Assembly: GCA_025999115.1 (NCBI GenBank)
Contig: BNWW01000050.1
Span: forward strand, 1-13,760
Source of the DNA: Bacteroidia bacterium
Lineage (GTDB): Bacteria; Bacteroidota; Bacteroidia; Bacteroidales; Azobacteroidaceae
Length of the DNA stretch: 13,760 bases
Direction: 5' to 3'
The number at the start of each line of letters is the position of its first letter. Position 1 is the first letter of the stretch. This document shows, one piece after another, positions 1 to 7,253 of the stretch. The translations under genes were made by a program, and so were the position numbers. Below the pieces are notes generated by a model that made no database searches, was not told the origin of the DNA, and saw nothing but the letters and a program-made list of their open reading frames with translations.

Positions 1-147
1 TTTATTGATTTGGAAATTCTCTGCTAAGATAGTCATTTTTAATAACTTATTAGCTAAATATGCTACTTTTTTTTATCTATTTTTCGCCTTTTTATGGGCG
101 TAGAACTTGGTGCGAAACATTAGTAAAGTATAGTAGTGATTAAATAA

Positions 148-1728
148 CTATTCCAATATTGACAGTTCTTCCATTCGGCAAGCAACTTCTTTACCTACAA
201 ACGCAACGCCCAGCAAGGCGATGCGTTTGCTGTTTCCGGCATAACGCTCCGCATATTTCTTTTCGTGAATTTGCAACAATGCCACCTCTAACAATTGGCC
301 GGTATCTCCGGTTTCTGCATATTTAACTTCTGCAATCACTACGCGTTCCGCCCACGTCCACACAGCATCTATACGCCCTTTGTCGGTATTCACTTCGGCA
401 TCCACTTTGAACCCCAGCAAATTTAGCCACAGCAACAACAGCGAATGATAATAGGCTTCCTTGGGAATATGCAACTCGTAAGGGATATGCGCAAACAGGG
501 CTTGCAGGCTACGTTCAAACGCCTGTGAATTGCCATCCAACAGTTGTTGCATCATTTGAGTGCGTCCCTGACCCACGTCCACCGATGAAATTCCTGCATA
601 ACTTGCCAATAAATGGGCTGTTAATGCTCGATTGACCTCTTCATTGGGAACTCCCAAAGTGTATAACATAGTATCGCTAAACGGATTTTTCTCTTTCTTT
701 TTTACAGTCAGATAGCCTGTTTGAAACATCAGTACTTCCGGAACTATCGCCTGAATATCGAAACTGTCAAAATTGTCAGCCTCCAACTGAATAGATTTCA
801 ATAACGCTTTTACGTCATTGCGCTCCTTAATGAGATTGACCAAAAAAGTGGGCGTACCTGTTGCAAACCAATGATCAGTAAACACTTGTTTGCTAAAAAA
901 CAATAAGGTAGAGAATGAATTATACACAAAAGTTTTACCATCCCAAGAATAACCATCATACCAATATTTGATTTTTTCTATAGCTATTTGTTTGGAATAT
1001 TCTTCTTTCTGAGCCAGCACTTCAATGTAGGGATCGAAATAAAATTCCAATTCGGATTGTGTGTAACCACAAATAGCAGCATATTTTTCGTCTAATGTAA
1101 TATCGTTCAAATGATTCAATCCGGAAAAGATAGACACTTTGGAGAATTTGGATACACCGGTCAAAAAAAGAAATTGCAAATGTTCATCGGCGGCTTTCAA
1201 AATCTGATAAAAAGCATGAAGAATGGTGCGATTTTGATCAGCCAGCTCCAAATTGGTTATATGGTCGATAATCGGTTTGTCGTATTCGTCAATCAAAACC
1301 ACCACTTGCAGCCTTGTAGTCTGATGCAGTTTTTGGATTAATTCTCTAAATCGAAAGGCTAAATCTCCCGCTTCGAGTACAATTTGATACTCTTGTGCGA
1401 TATTTTTCAGGGACGACATTAAGGAACGAACTAAGGCTTCCGGAGTGTCAAACGCCATCCCTCCAAAATCAATCCGAATCACCGGATGTTGCTCCGTCCA
1501 ATCCCAATTATCCTCTATCCAAAGTCCCTTAAACAGTTCTTGCTGTCCTTGGAAGATGGCTTCCATTGTGCTGACAAGCAATGATTTGCCAAACCGGCGC
1601 GGACGAGAGAGAAAAAAGGTTTTTCCTGCTGTGATGAGGTGATGAATGTTTTGTGTCTTGTCAATATACAAGTAATCTTTGCTGCGTAAATCAGCAAACG
1701 ACTGGATTCCGATGGGTAACTTTTGCAT
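148..1728 (-). CDS. AAA-ATPase-like protein with C-terminal PD-(D/E)XK nuclease domain
   Basis: Encodes 526 residues, the usual size for the AAA-ATPase-like/DUF1703 family that is present in many copies in Bacteroidetes. Seen: an N-terminal P-loop-like segment RPRRFGKS (residues 42-49), a Walker B-like strand VVVLIDEYDKP (142-152), a long middle region, and a C-terminal PD-(D/E)XK pattern with GRID (Asp454) and EVK (Glu467, Lys469). There is no signal peptide, so it is cytoplasmic. The family's function is not established; the fold suggests a nucleotide-dependent DNA-acting protein, and links to mobile elements or defence are speculation. The Walker A segment is degenerate (RRFGKS rather than GxxxxGKS), which is normal for this family. 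The ATG at 1728 is chosen because the conserved start 'LPIGIQSF' follows directly. It stands apart from the upstream operon and has its own predicted promoter at 1863-1894. The family call is sure; the role is unknown. Confidence 0.9.
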   Translation of the reverse strand: MQKLPIGIQSFADLRSKDYLYIDKTQNIHHLITAGKTFFLSRPRRFGKSLLVSTMEAIFQGQQELFKGLWIEDNWDWTEQHPVIRIDFGGMAFDTPEALVRSLMSSLKNIAQEYQIVLEAGDLAFRFRELIQKLHQTTRLQVVVLIDEYDKPIIDHITNLELADQNRTILHAFYQILKAADEHLQFLFLTGVSKFSKVSIFSGLNHLNDITLDEKYAAICGYTQSELEFYFDPYIEVLAQKEEYSKQIAIEKIKYWYDGYSWDGKTFVYNSFSTLLFFSKQVFTDHWFATGTPTFLVNLIKERNDVKALLKSIQLEADNFDSFDIQAIVPEVLMFQTGYLTVKKKEKNPFSDTMLYTLGVPNEEVNRALTAHLLASYAGISSVDVGQGRTQMMQQLLDGNSQAFERSLQALFAHIPYELHIPKEAYYHSLLLLWLNLLGFKVDAEVNTDKGRIDAVWTWAERVVIAEVKYAETGDTGQLLEVALLQIHEKKYAERYAGNSKRIALLGVAFVGKEVACRMEELSILE

Positions 1729-1862
1729 AGACTTTTATTTTTTACTAAGATACAAATTCTTCTCTAACTATCTATAAATCAGCAGCTAATTTCAGCCTAA
1801 ACCCATAAAACCTACATATAGACATACAAGAACCGTAGTTATTAAATCATTTATATCAAGTG

Positions 1863-1894
1863 CAAAGATAGACAGTTTGCCTGAATTTCACAAG
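1863..1894 (-). promoter_or_regulatory. Predicted Bacteroidetes-type promoter for the AAA-ATPase-like gene
   Basis: On the minus strand a -7 element TATCTTTG (plus 1863-1870) matches the Bacteroidetes consensus TAnnTTTG exactly. CTTG lies at the -33 position (plus 1891-1894), separated by 20 nt. Transcription would start near 1855, giving a leader of roughly 125 nt before the ATG at 1728. I saw no convincing riboswitch or attenuator in the leader. No equally good match was found in the other intergenic gaps of the window. Confidence 0.6.
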
Positions 1895-1950
1895 TAACTC
1901 TCATTTTTTGCTATATATTCTATACCGCTGTTTTTTAGCCAATTACAGGT

Positions 1951-2010
1951 TTATATAAAAACAATACGTCTGTATACAGGCTTTAAGTTGCTTATATACA
2001 GACATATTGT
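1951..2010 (-). terminator. Long-stem terminator-like hairpin after the 136-residue gene
   Basis: Inverted repeat arms lie at 1961-1976 and 1995-2010 with an 18-nt loop. In minus-strand RNA all 16 positions pair, one of them as a U-G wobble (1967 with 2004). Read as plus-strand RNA, the same position is a C-A mismatch. The stem is followed on the minus strand by UUUUAUAUAA (1960-1951). It begins 37 nt after the stop codon at 2047. The stem is AU-rich, so efficiency is uncertain, but length, orientation and the U-rich tail fit an intrinsic terminator. Confidence 0.6.
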
Positions 2011-2046
2011 CTGTTTTATTGGTATTCGAAAAAGAATACATGAAAA

Positions 2047-2457
2047 CTATTGCTGTGGCTCTGATTGGTCACTGTTATCAGCTTTTCCCTTTGGTTTTCT
2101 TTCTGTCTTACCAGCCTGTCCCGTTGAGTTTTTCTTTTGCGACCACTGGTATTTCTTTTCCGCTCGCAGCATTTGTTTCTTCGTATAATACTTTCTTTCC
2201 TCTCCGCACAACCTGTCGTATTCCTGCAAGTTCAATGTGTTGAGATGTTCCATCCGGATTTCAACATCGGATTGAACATGCCTGAAATAATATCCTCCCG
2301 AGGCTACATACTTGCCTGTACATGCAAACGATATGGCCTGCAAATTGCAGTAGTTCATCAGTTCCGCAGCGGAACGTAAGGAACGGGCTATTGCCACCAG
2401 TACTTGCGACGAATTGAATATCAATACGTTTTTTGCGTCTTTGTATTTCTTTTCCAT
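2047..2457 (-). CDS. Small basic protein with a possible NUMOD/IENR-like DNA-binding module
   Basis: Encodes 136 residues with no signal peptide. Residues about 10-60 carry 'SSQVLVAIARSLRSAAE' followed by 'ISFACTGKY' and 'GGYYFRHV'. This pattern (a helix with S-x-R-x-A-A, then I-x-x-A-C-x-G-K and GGYxF/W) resembles the NUMOD1/IENR helix-turn-helix modules found with homing endonucleases. No nuclease motif is visible. The C-terminus (about 90-136) is highly charged, rich in Lys, Gln and Ser, and probably disordered. It lies 18 bp downstream of the HU-like gene and is probably co-transcribed with it, ending at the hairpin at 1961-2010. I recognise similar small proteins as Bacteroidales hypotheticals but know no function. 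The DNA-binding role is inference from the motif and the partner gene. Confidence 0.7.
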   Translation of the reverse strand: MEKKYKDAKNVLIFNSSQVLVAIARSLRSAAELMNYCNLQAISFACTGKYVASGGYYFRHVQSDVEIRMEHLNTLNLQEYDRLCGEERKYYTKKQMLRAEKKYQWSQKKNSTGQAGKTERKPKGKADNSDQSEPQQ

Positions 2458-2475
2458 GGAGTAAAAAAACAGGAA

Positions 2476-2778
2476 TTATGAATCCTTTGCAGGCTTGCGT
2501 TTTCCTTTCCCGATTAAAGACCTGTATTCCGGAGTTACATTAAACCGCACTACTTTCTTCGGCGGGACAACAATTGCTTCCCCTGTCCTCGGATTGCGAG
2601 AGTTCCGTTCCGGATAATCTTTTATCAGGAATGTTCCCAAGCCTCTTATGTAAACGTCTTCTCCCTCCAGGAAGGCTTCCGAAAGCGCCTGTATAAATGG
2701 GGTTACGCATTGCCGTATTTCCGATCGGGTAAGTCCGCTGATTGCCGAGGCATTTGCCATAAGTTCCTGTTTTGTCAT
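2476..2778 (-). CDS. HU/IHF-family DNA-binding protein
   Basis: Encodes 100 residues, slightly longer than the roughly 90 usual for HU. The fold is recognisable: an N-terminal helical dimerisation part (1-40), 'GEDVYIRGLGTF' (39-50) and the DNA-binding arm with RNPRTGE (61-67), whose Pro63 is the residue expected to intercalate into DNA, then 'PPKKVVRFNVTPEYR'. A basic tail (GKGKRKPAKDS) follows. It binds and bends DNA as a dimer in the cytoplasm. Bacteroidetes carry many HU paralogues, often next to mobile or surface-polysaccharide loci, and this looks like such an accessory copy rather than the housekeeping one. It starts 24 bp after the transporter gene's stop, so it may be read through from that operon; I see no terminator between them. 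Confidence 0.93.
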   Translation of the reverse strand: MTKQELMANASAISGLTRSEIRQCVTPFIQALSEAFLEGEDVYIRGLGTFLIKDYPERNSRNPRTGEAIVVPPKKVVRFNVTPEYRSLIGKGKRKPAKDS

Positions 2779-2802
2779 CTATTTGCCAATTCACTGTTTA
2801 TA

Positions 2803-4125
2803 CTAATCCTCCTGTGAATGTTTACTCTTGTTCCATAACCCTGCACACAATATGAATGACAGGGCAGCCGCTCCTATCCAAAAATAGCGAATGGATGAAA
2901 AGTCATAAGCTGTAATGCCATCCACAACCGTTTTGCTGTCGCCAATTAAGCGACCGCTTAAAATATCCTGAATGCCGGCTCCGATGTAGCTGGCTATCCC
3001 GACAACGCCTAAAGCTGCTCCCGATGCTTTTTTCGGCGCAATATCGACAGCCATCAAACCGCCCAAATAACAGATTAATACGCCGATGGATAAGCCAAAC
3101 AAAATCATACTGAAAATGTCTATCACAAAATAGCCTTTGGGAACAAAGACAAATAGGCCAATCCCAATGGTATTGCAAATACCAAATATCAATGCCGGAA
3201 AATTTCGATTTCCGTTAAATAATCTATCGGAAAACCAACCGGAAAAAACCGTTCCTATGATGCCGCAGACAGATGATACGGCAATGATGCTGCTGGCTTC
3301 CACCGATGAATAGGCTTTTTGGTTTTCAAGAAAAAAGATACCCCAACTATTAATTGCATACCTACTGATGTACATACACGCACTGGACAATGCCAATATC
3401 CAAATGCACGGATTTTTAAGCACCTCCAATTGCATGGATGCAACGGATTTACCCAATTCTTTTGGAGGAATTACCGGAACAAGTCCCTTGCTTGTCGGGC
3501 TGTCATGAAGGAAAAATAAAATAATGACTACGCCAATTAGTCCGGCTATACCGGCAGCTTCAAATCCCCATCGCCAACCGGCAATACTGACGACAAAGGC
3601 TGTTGCAATAAATGTCAATGCCTCGCCTATATTATGACTGGCACTGAAAAATCCGTAATAAGAACCACGCTCTTTATCGGTGAACCAACGGGATAAACCT
3701 ACAACACTGCAAGGCGATCCCGCACTTTGTACCCAACCGTTAATGCCCCACAGAACAACAAATACCCAAAATGTGTGAGAAAATCCCAGCGTAATGTTTA
3801 TCAAAGAAGAAATCGCCAAACTAACCGCCATAAACCGTTTGATATTAATTCTGTCCGCTAAAAACCCGTTGACAAATTTTCCGATGGCATACGAAAAGAA
3901 CAAGGCGGAACCTATAATCCCCAATTCTTGTTCGGTAAGTATGCCACCGTCCACCAAGGGTTTCTTTACTACATTCAAACTAAGACGGCAAACGTAGTAT
4001 AAGCCGTATCCAACTGTAGCGGAAAGAAATACCGACCATTGCAGTTTCTTTAAATATTTTGGGTCTTCTTTCAACTCCGCTCTATCCGGTTCGAGGTTGA
4101 AAAATTGTATAATTTTCTTAATCAT
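2803..4125 (-). CDS. OPA-family organophosphate:phosphate antiporter (GlpT/UhpT/UhpC type)
   Basis: Encodes a 440-residue inner-membrane major facilitator of about 12 segments, the usual length for the organophosphate:phosphate antiporter family. Residues corresponding to the E. coli GlpT substrate site are present: Arg47 (in YYVCRLS), Lys83 (AIGKFVNG), His164 (SASHNIG) and Arg255 (YISRYAINSWG), together with family signatures 'TDKERGSYYG', 'DRLFNGNR' and 'APKKASGAALG'. By eye the segment 'LWGINGWVQSAGSPCS' and 'RYAINSWG' are closer to UhpC/UhpT than to GlpT, so the substrate could be glycerol-3-phosphate or a hexose phosphate. It would import a phosphate monoester in exchange for phosphate. 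It is separated by only 7 bp from the phosphatase gene upstream and lies in an operon with three GDPDs, which favours glycerol-3-phosphate. Family certain; substrate inferred. Confidence 0.92.
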   Translation of the reverse strand: MIKKIIQFFNLEPDRAELKEDPKYLKKLQWSVFLSATVGYGLYYVCRLSLNVVKKPLVDGGILTEQELGIIGSALFFSYAIGKFVNGFLADRINIKRFMAVSLAISSLINITLGFSHTFWVFVVLWGINGWVQSAGSPCSVVGLSRWFTDKERGSYYGFFSASHNIGEALTFIATAFVVSIAGWRWGFEAAGIAGLIGVVIILFFLHDSPTSKGLVPVIPPKELGKSVASMQLEVLKNPCIWILALSSACMYISRYAINSWGIFFLENQKAYSSVEASSIIAVSSVCGIIGTVFSGWFSDRLFNGNRNFPALIFGICNTIGIGLFVFVPKGYFVIDIFSMILFGLSIGVLICYLGGLMAVDIAPKKASGAALGVVGIASYIGAGIQDILSGRLIGDSKTVVDGITAYDFSSIRYFWIGAAALSFILCAGLWNKSKHSQED

Positions 4126-4132
4126 ATATGTG

Positions 4133-5290
4133 TCATAACTTTATTTCTTTGAATAATTTTCCTTCCTCATCTGTAATACGAATCGTTATCGTATTGTTTT
4201 GTACACGAACATCTGTAAGATGGCGATTTGAATTGATAAGAACAGGAAAATCACACTCCCCTTTACCTTTGGGGATATAGAAATGTTCATGTAAATGCCC
4301 ACTCAACATTAGATTAATTCCTGCTTTGTTGAGAAGAGGAATGAAAAGTTTTTTTATTTCAATTGAGCCATGCCAGGTAGATTCCACGGGTGGCACATGT
4401 AAAAGTACAATTTTCACAGAAGATTGTTTAAAATCTTCGCTGTCAATCACTTTTTGTAACCATTCGACCTGCTCTTTTCTATATTGATCGAAAGCGCCTA
4501 ATCCATTATACTCTATATCAGTATCGGGTTTATCTTCTCCTCCATCCATTACAATAAAAAAGGTGGGACCTTGACGGAATGTATAATATGGTTGTGCGGA
4601 AGCAGCAGGAAAATAATCCATGTATTCATTGGAAAATACTCCACGTGCTTCATGATTGCCACGAACGTAGACGAATGGCAGTTCTGAAGCAAACGTCTGA
4701 ACCGATCGGGTAAGAAAGGCATCGAATAGTTGTTTCTCGGATTCCATGGAACTCAACATATCACCATTGAAAACTACGAAATCAGATGATTTGAAGTCAA
4801 CTTGACCGAGCAGTGATGCAAGAAGTGTGTCGTTGGCATGAATGTCGTTTATCATGGAAAAATGACATTCAGATTTGGATGTATCAAGGGTTTTAAATGT
4901 TAATGGAGCCTTACGATACACATTAGAAGCGACAATTTTTCCATACGCTACGAATTTGGATGTTTCTTCAACCACTTCTTTAGAAAATATACGATAACGG
5001 TATTTTGTAGCCTTTTCCAATCCGTAAAGTCGAACTTTATGCAACCGACCTATCGCCTTTCTGCCGAAGTTCGTTTCAAAAAACTGCGGTCTTTCTTCGG
5101 CATAAAAGCTTGTTTCATCATCGGGTGCAAGTTCAACCCAAGAAACTGCATTACTGTTTGTTACCCACACAACAGTTACTTCATTTTCAGTTACATTCTG
5201 AAGATAAGGACCACAAATAATATCAAACTTCTCTGTTGCCAATGTCCATATTGGCAACAGAGAGAAGAATGCAATCAGGAATTGTTTCAT
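4133..5290 (-). CDS. Exported purple-acid-phosphatase-like metallophosphoesterase
   Basis: Encodes 385 residues. A hydrophobic N-terminus (about 1-18) is a signal peptide. Residues about 24-135 form a fibronectin-III-like domain ('CGPYLQNVTENEVTVVWVT'), typical of the N-terminus of purple acid phosphatases. The catalytic metallophosphoesterase domain (about 140-385) shows all the metal-binding blocks: DIH (Asp149, His151), NGD (Asp177), GNHE (Asn212, His213), LLHVPP (His298) and GHLH (His332, His334). It should hydrolyse phosphomonoesters or diesters in the periplasm or outside the cell using two metal ions. Its place between the GDPDs and an organophosphate transporter suggests it acts on the phosphate esters the locus releases. 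No T9SS tail or lipobox is seen. It starts 14 bp after the stop of the fibre-like gene. The family is clear; the physiological substrate is not. Confidence 0.9.
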   Translation of the reverse strand: MKQFLIAFFSLLPIWTLATEKFDIICGPYLQNVTENEVTVVWVTNSNAVSWVELAPDDETSFYAEERPQFFETNFGRKAIGRLHKVRLYGLEKATKYRYRIFSKEVVEETSKFVAYGKIVASNVYRKAPLTFKTLDTSKSECHFSMINDIHANDTLLASLLGQVDFKSSDFVVFNGDMLSSMESEKQLFDAFLTRSVQTFASELPFVYVRGNHEARGVFSNEYMDYFPAASAQPYYTFRQGPTFFIVMDGGEDKPDTDIEYNGLGAFDQYRKEQVEWLQKVIDSEDFKQSSVKIVLLHVPPVESTWHGSIEIKKLFIPLLNKAGINLMLSGHLHEHFYIPKGKGECDFPVLINSNRHLTDVRVQNNTITIRITDEEGKLFKEIKL

Positions 5291-5304
5291 CTATTGAGAT
5301 TCTG

Positions 5305-6474
5305 TTACTGATTGATTTTATTTTCGAGTTGGTTCACCTTTTCCAAAAGTGACTCATACGAAGTAACCACTTTTTCCAATTGCTCAATCTTTTTGTTTTG
5401 TTCAATAGAATAGAGAGTCAATTCTTCTACTTTCTGAAGGAGTTTTACATTCATATTATGTAAAGAATAGCCGTTTTCTTTCACTTCCGAAGCTGTCGGA
5501 ATATTGGGAAGATGATTATTCGCTTTGATATAATTTTCAACTTCATTCAGATTTTGCAGTTTGTAATCACTATTAAAAACATGATCAGCCCATTCTGATT
5601 GAGGAGCCAAAGCAAAATCTTCCGACAATACGCCTCCTGTAATGAAAGCTGAAAAATGATCTAAAGTTGTTGTGGCAATGCTATCAACATTTACATTTAT
5701 AAATAACTTTCCATTGTTTAGTTTTATATTTCCATTAACAGTTAATTTCTGATCTGGATCGGATAGACCTATTCCTATATTTCCGATAGTACTTATAAAC
5801 AAATCTGTTTGACTGTCAGTTACACCTCTATCTCCTGCTGTAAAAGATAAATTATTTTTAGCAATAATACGATTCCACTTATTATTACTATTATTTGAGA
5901 CCGGAAAATATAATGTAAAATCGTCATTCACCCCTTTTTTTATTTGAAGCCCCTTAGTATCTTGTATATTGAAAGAAATAGGCTGTTTGTTTGTGGTATG
6001 CAGTTCCAATTCATTTGCATAAATCAATTTTCCTCCACTGTTCATCCTAATATTTCCCTCGACTGTTAATTTTTCATTTGGCGAATTTGTACCAATACCA
6101 ATATTTCCGGCTTCTGTTATTGTTAAATCCGTTGTATTATTTGTTAAACCTCTATTCCCGGCAGCAAGAGATAAAGATGTTGCAGCTACTATACGAGCAG
6201 GATTATCTTGCACCGGAAAATATAAGGTAGGAATATAATTGTATCCTAAACGCATTTGAAATGCTTTAGCATTTCCTATATAGTAACTGATAGGAATATT
6301 ATGACCTCGAATTTCAAATTCGTTATGCGCACTATTACCTTGTAATACGCCAACAAGATTACTGCCTGTGCCAACATAATATACATCCTTTGTATCAGTT
6401 GTTTGACTAAATACGTTCATACTTAATACTTGAAATACGCACGCCATTACTGTTAAAAATACAATCTTTTTCAT
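5305..6474 (-). CDS. Secreted tail-fibre-like surface protein with internal repeat and C-terminal coiled coil
   Basis: Encodes 389 residues with a signal peptide (about 1-24, ending VFSQ). Two similar stretches of about 70 residues, offset by 104, begin at 81 and 185. Each runs TLYFPV, then AGNRG/AGDRG with a T/D-rich turn, then GNIGIG and KLTVEGNIR/KLTVNGNIK. The C-terminal part (about 296-389) has 'YIKANNHLPNIPTASEVKENGY' and a heptad-rich coiled coil ('KVEELTLYSIEQNKKIEQLEKVV'). This is the layout of Bacteroidetes surface proteins annotated as tail-fibre-domain or endosialidase-chaperone-like; the S74 catalytic motif is not evident. Such proteins probably trimerise and form surface fibres. 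A fibre protein inside an apparently catabolic operon is unusual. Base composition is clearly AT-rich, like the next two genes upstream. The architecture is well supported; the role is unknown. Confidence 0.8.
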   Translation of the reverse strand: MKKIVFLTVMACVFQVLSMNVFSQTTDTKDVYYVGTGSNLVGVLQGNSAHNEFEIRGHNIPISYYIGNAKAFQMRLGYNYIPTLYFPVQDNPARIVAATSLSLAAGNRGLTNNTTDLTITEAGNIGIGTNSPNEKLTVEGNIRMNSGGKLIYANELELHTTNKQPISFNIQDTKGLQIKKGVNDDFTLYFPVSNNSNNKWNRIIAKNNLSFTAGDRGVTDSQTDLFISTIGNIGIGLSDPDQKLTVNGNIKLNNGKLFINVNVDSIATTTLDHFSAFITGGVLSEDFALAPQSEWADHVFNSDYKLQNLNEVENYIKANNHLPNIPTASEVKENGYSLHNMNVKLLQKVEELTLYSIEQNKKIEQLEKVVTSYESLLEKVNQLENKINQ

Positions 6475-6523
6475 GTTTTTTAATTTTTAATTGATTTATA
6501 AATTAATTGTTTATTCTTCCGAC

Positions 6524-7237
6524 TTATTGGAAATTTTGTTGAATATTGCTTCTTAGTTCGTTATAAGAGAATCCGTATATTTTCACAGCTCCAATATATG
6601 ATTCATACATGATGGGCCCCAACGAATCATCCCCTAAGCTAATAAACGTAAGAGGCCGTCTCTTTATAAAATGATGCATAGAAGAATTTATATCAGGATA
6701 TTTTGTATTATAATCTAATCCAAAAAATATAGGAGATAAATAATAATTATTTGAATTTTCCTTATTTACCGCAATGAAAATAAAATTTGATGTAAGATAA
6801 ACTCTCATTCTCCATATAGTAAGACCGGTTGCATCCTCAAATAATCGATCATACAAATGATACTCATAATGCTTAATTTGACCACCATTCATACTTTTAT
6901 CTCTTGTAATGGTTACCGTTTTGGCTGAATATTTAATTGACAAAATGTTGGGTTCCCAAAGGAAAGTCTGAAAAGATATTAAAGGCTTATTATCTTCATT
7001 ATCAACGTCTAATTTAAGATCAAAATCAACCATAATTCCATCGTCTTGACTATTAGCTGTCGGCACGTTTTCCATGGATATCAGTCTATAAGAATATGCA
7101 AATCTTGAAATTAAAGGATCAGCTGTCCAGTAGTAATTGCCAAGCATTGGTGAATATGAAAATGGCCCGGATACCTGTTGTGCATTCAAACTCAAATTTA
7201 AAAAGAAGAGTACTAATAAAAGAAAAATATTTTTCAT
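6524..7237 (-). CDS. Secreted protein of unknown function, possibly LamG/concanavalin-like
   Basis: Encodes 237 residues with a clear signal peptide (about 1-19, cleavage likely before Gln20 in LNAQQ). I do not recognise a named family. The mature part looks like alternating beta strands ('GIMVDFDLKL', 'KPLISFQTFLW', 'NILSIKYSAKTVTIT', 'WRMRVYLTSNFIFIAVN') and ends with 'IGAVKIYGFSYNELRSNI'. That ending resembles the 'IDDVRIYNRALSxEEI' end of LamG/concanavalin A-like lectin domains, so a carbohydrate- or ligand-binding beta sandwich is a reasonable guess. No lipobox and no T9SS tail are seen. It lies 16 bp after the third GDPD gene and 49 bp before the fibre-like gene, in very AT-rich DNA, and is probably co-transcribed with both. 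The gene is sure; the fold is tentative. Confidence 0.75.
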   Translation of the reverse strand: MKNIFLLLVLFFLNLSLNAQQVSGPFSYSPMLGNYYWTADPLISRFAYSYRLISMENVPTANSQDDGIMVDFDLKLDVDNEDNKPLISFQTFLWEPNILSIKYSAKTVTITRDKSMNGGQIKHYEYHLYDRLFEDATGLTIWRMRVYLTSNFIFIAVNKENSNNYYLSPIFFGLDYNTKYPDINSSMHHFIKRRPLTFISLGDDSLGPIMYESYIGAVKIYGFSYNELRSNIQQNFQ

Positions 7238-7253
7238 GATAAATAGTATTTTA

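Larger units (their letters stand above)
1729..2046. other. Intergenic region separating two transcription units
   Basis: This 318-bp AT-rich gap holds no credible gene. On the minus strand it contains, in order, a terminator-like hairpin for the upstream genes (1961-2010), a predicted promoter (1863-1894) and an untranslated leader for the AAA-ATPase-like gene. The arrangement marks the boundary between the long operon and the last gene. Confidence 0.6.

Noticed and set aside
86..101. Short hairpin cgcc-8nt-ggcg downstream of the AAA-ATPase-like gene
   Set aside because: Only four pairs, and on the minus strand it is followed by an A-rich rather than U-rich stretch, so it is not a convincing terminator.
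1961..2010. Invertible-promoter (phase variation) inverted repeats
   Set aside because: The arms are separated by only 18 nt with no promoter between them and no recombinase gene nearby; a terminator explains the pair better.
1814..2016. Recurring ATATAGACATA / TATACAGACATA motifs in the intergenic region
   Set aside because: Apart from the 16-bp inverted repeat, the copies are short, irregular and in AT-rich DNA, so an operator array or transposon end is not supported.
1988..2379. Plus-strand open frames opposite the 136-residue gene
   Set aside because: They are antisense shadows with compositionally odd, Phe- and Cys-rich products, no recognisable domain, and no promoter or start signal.
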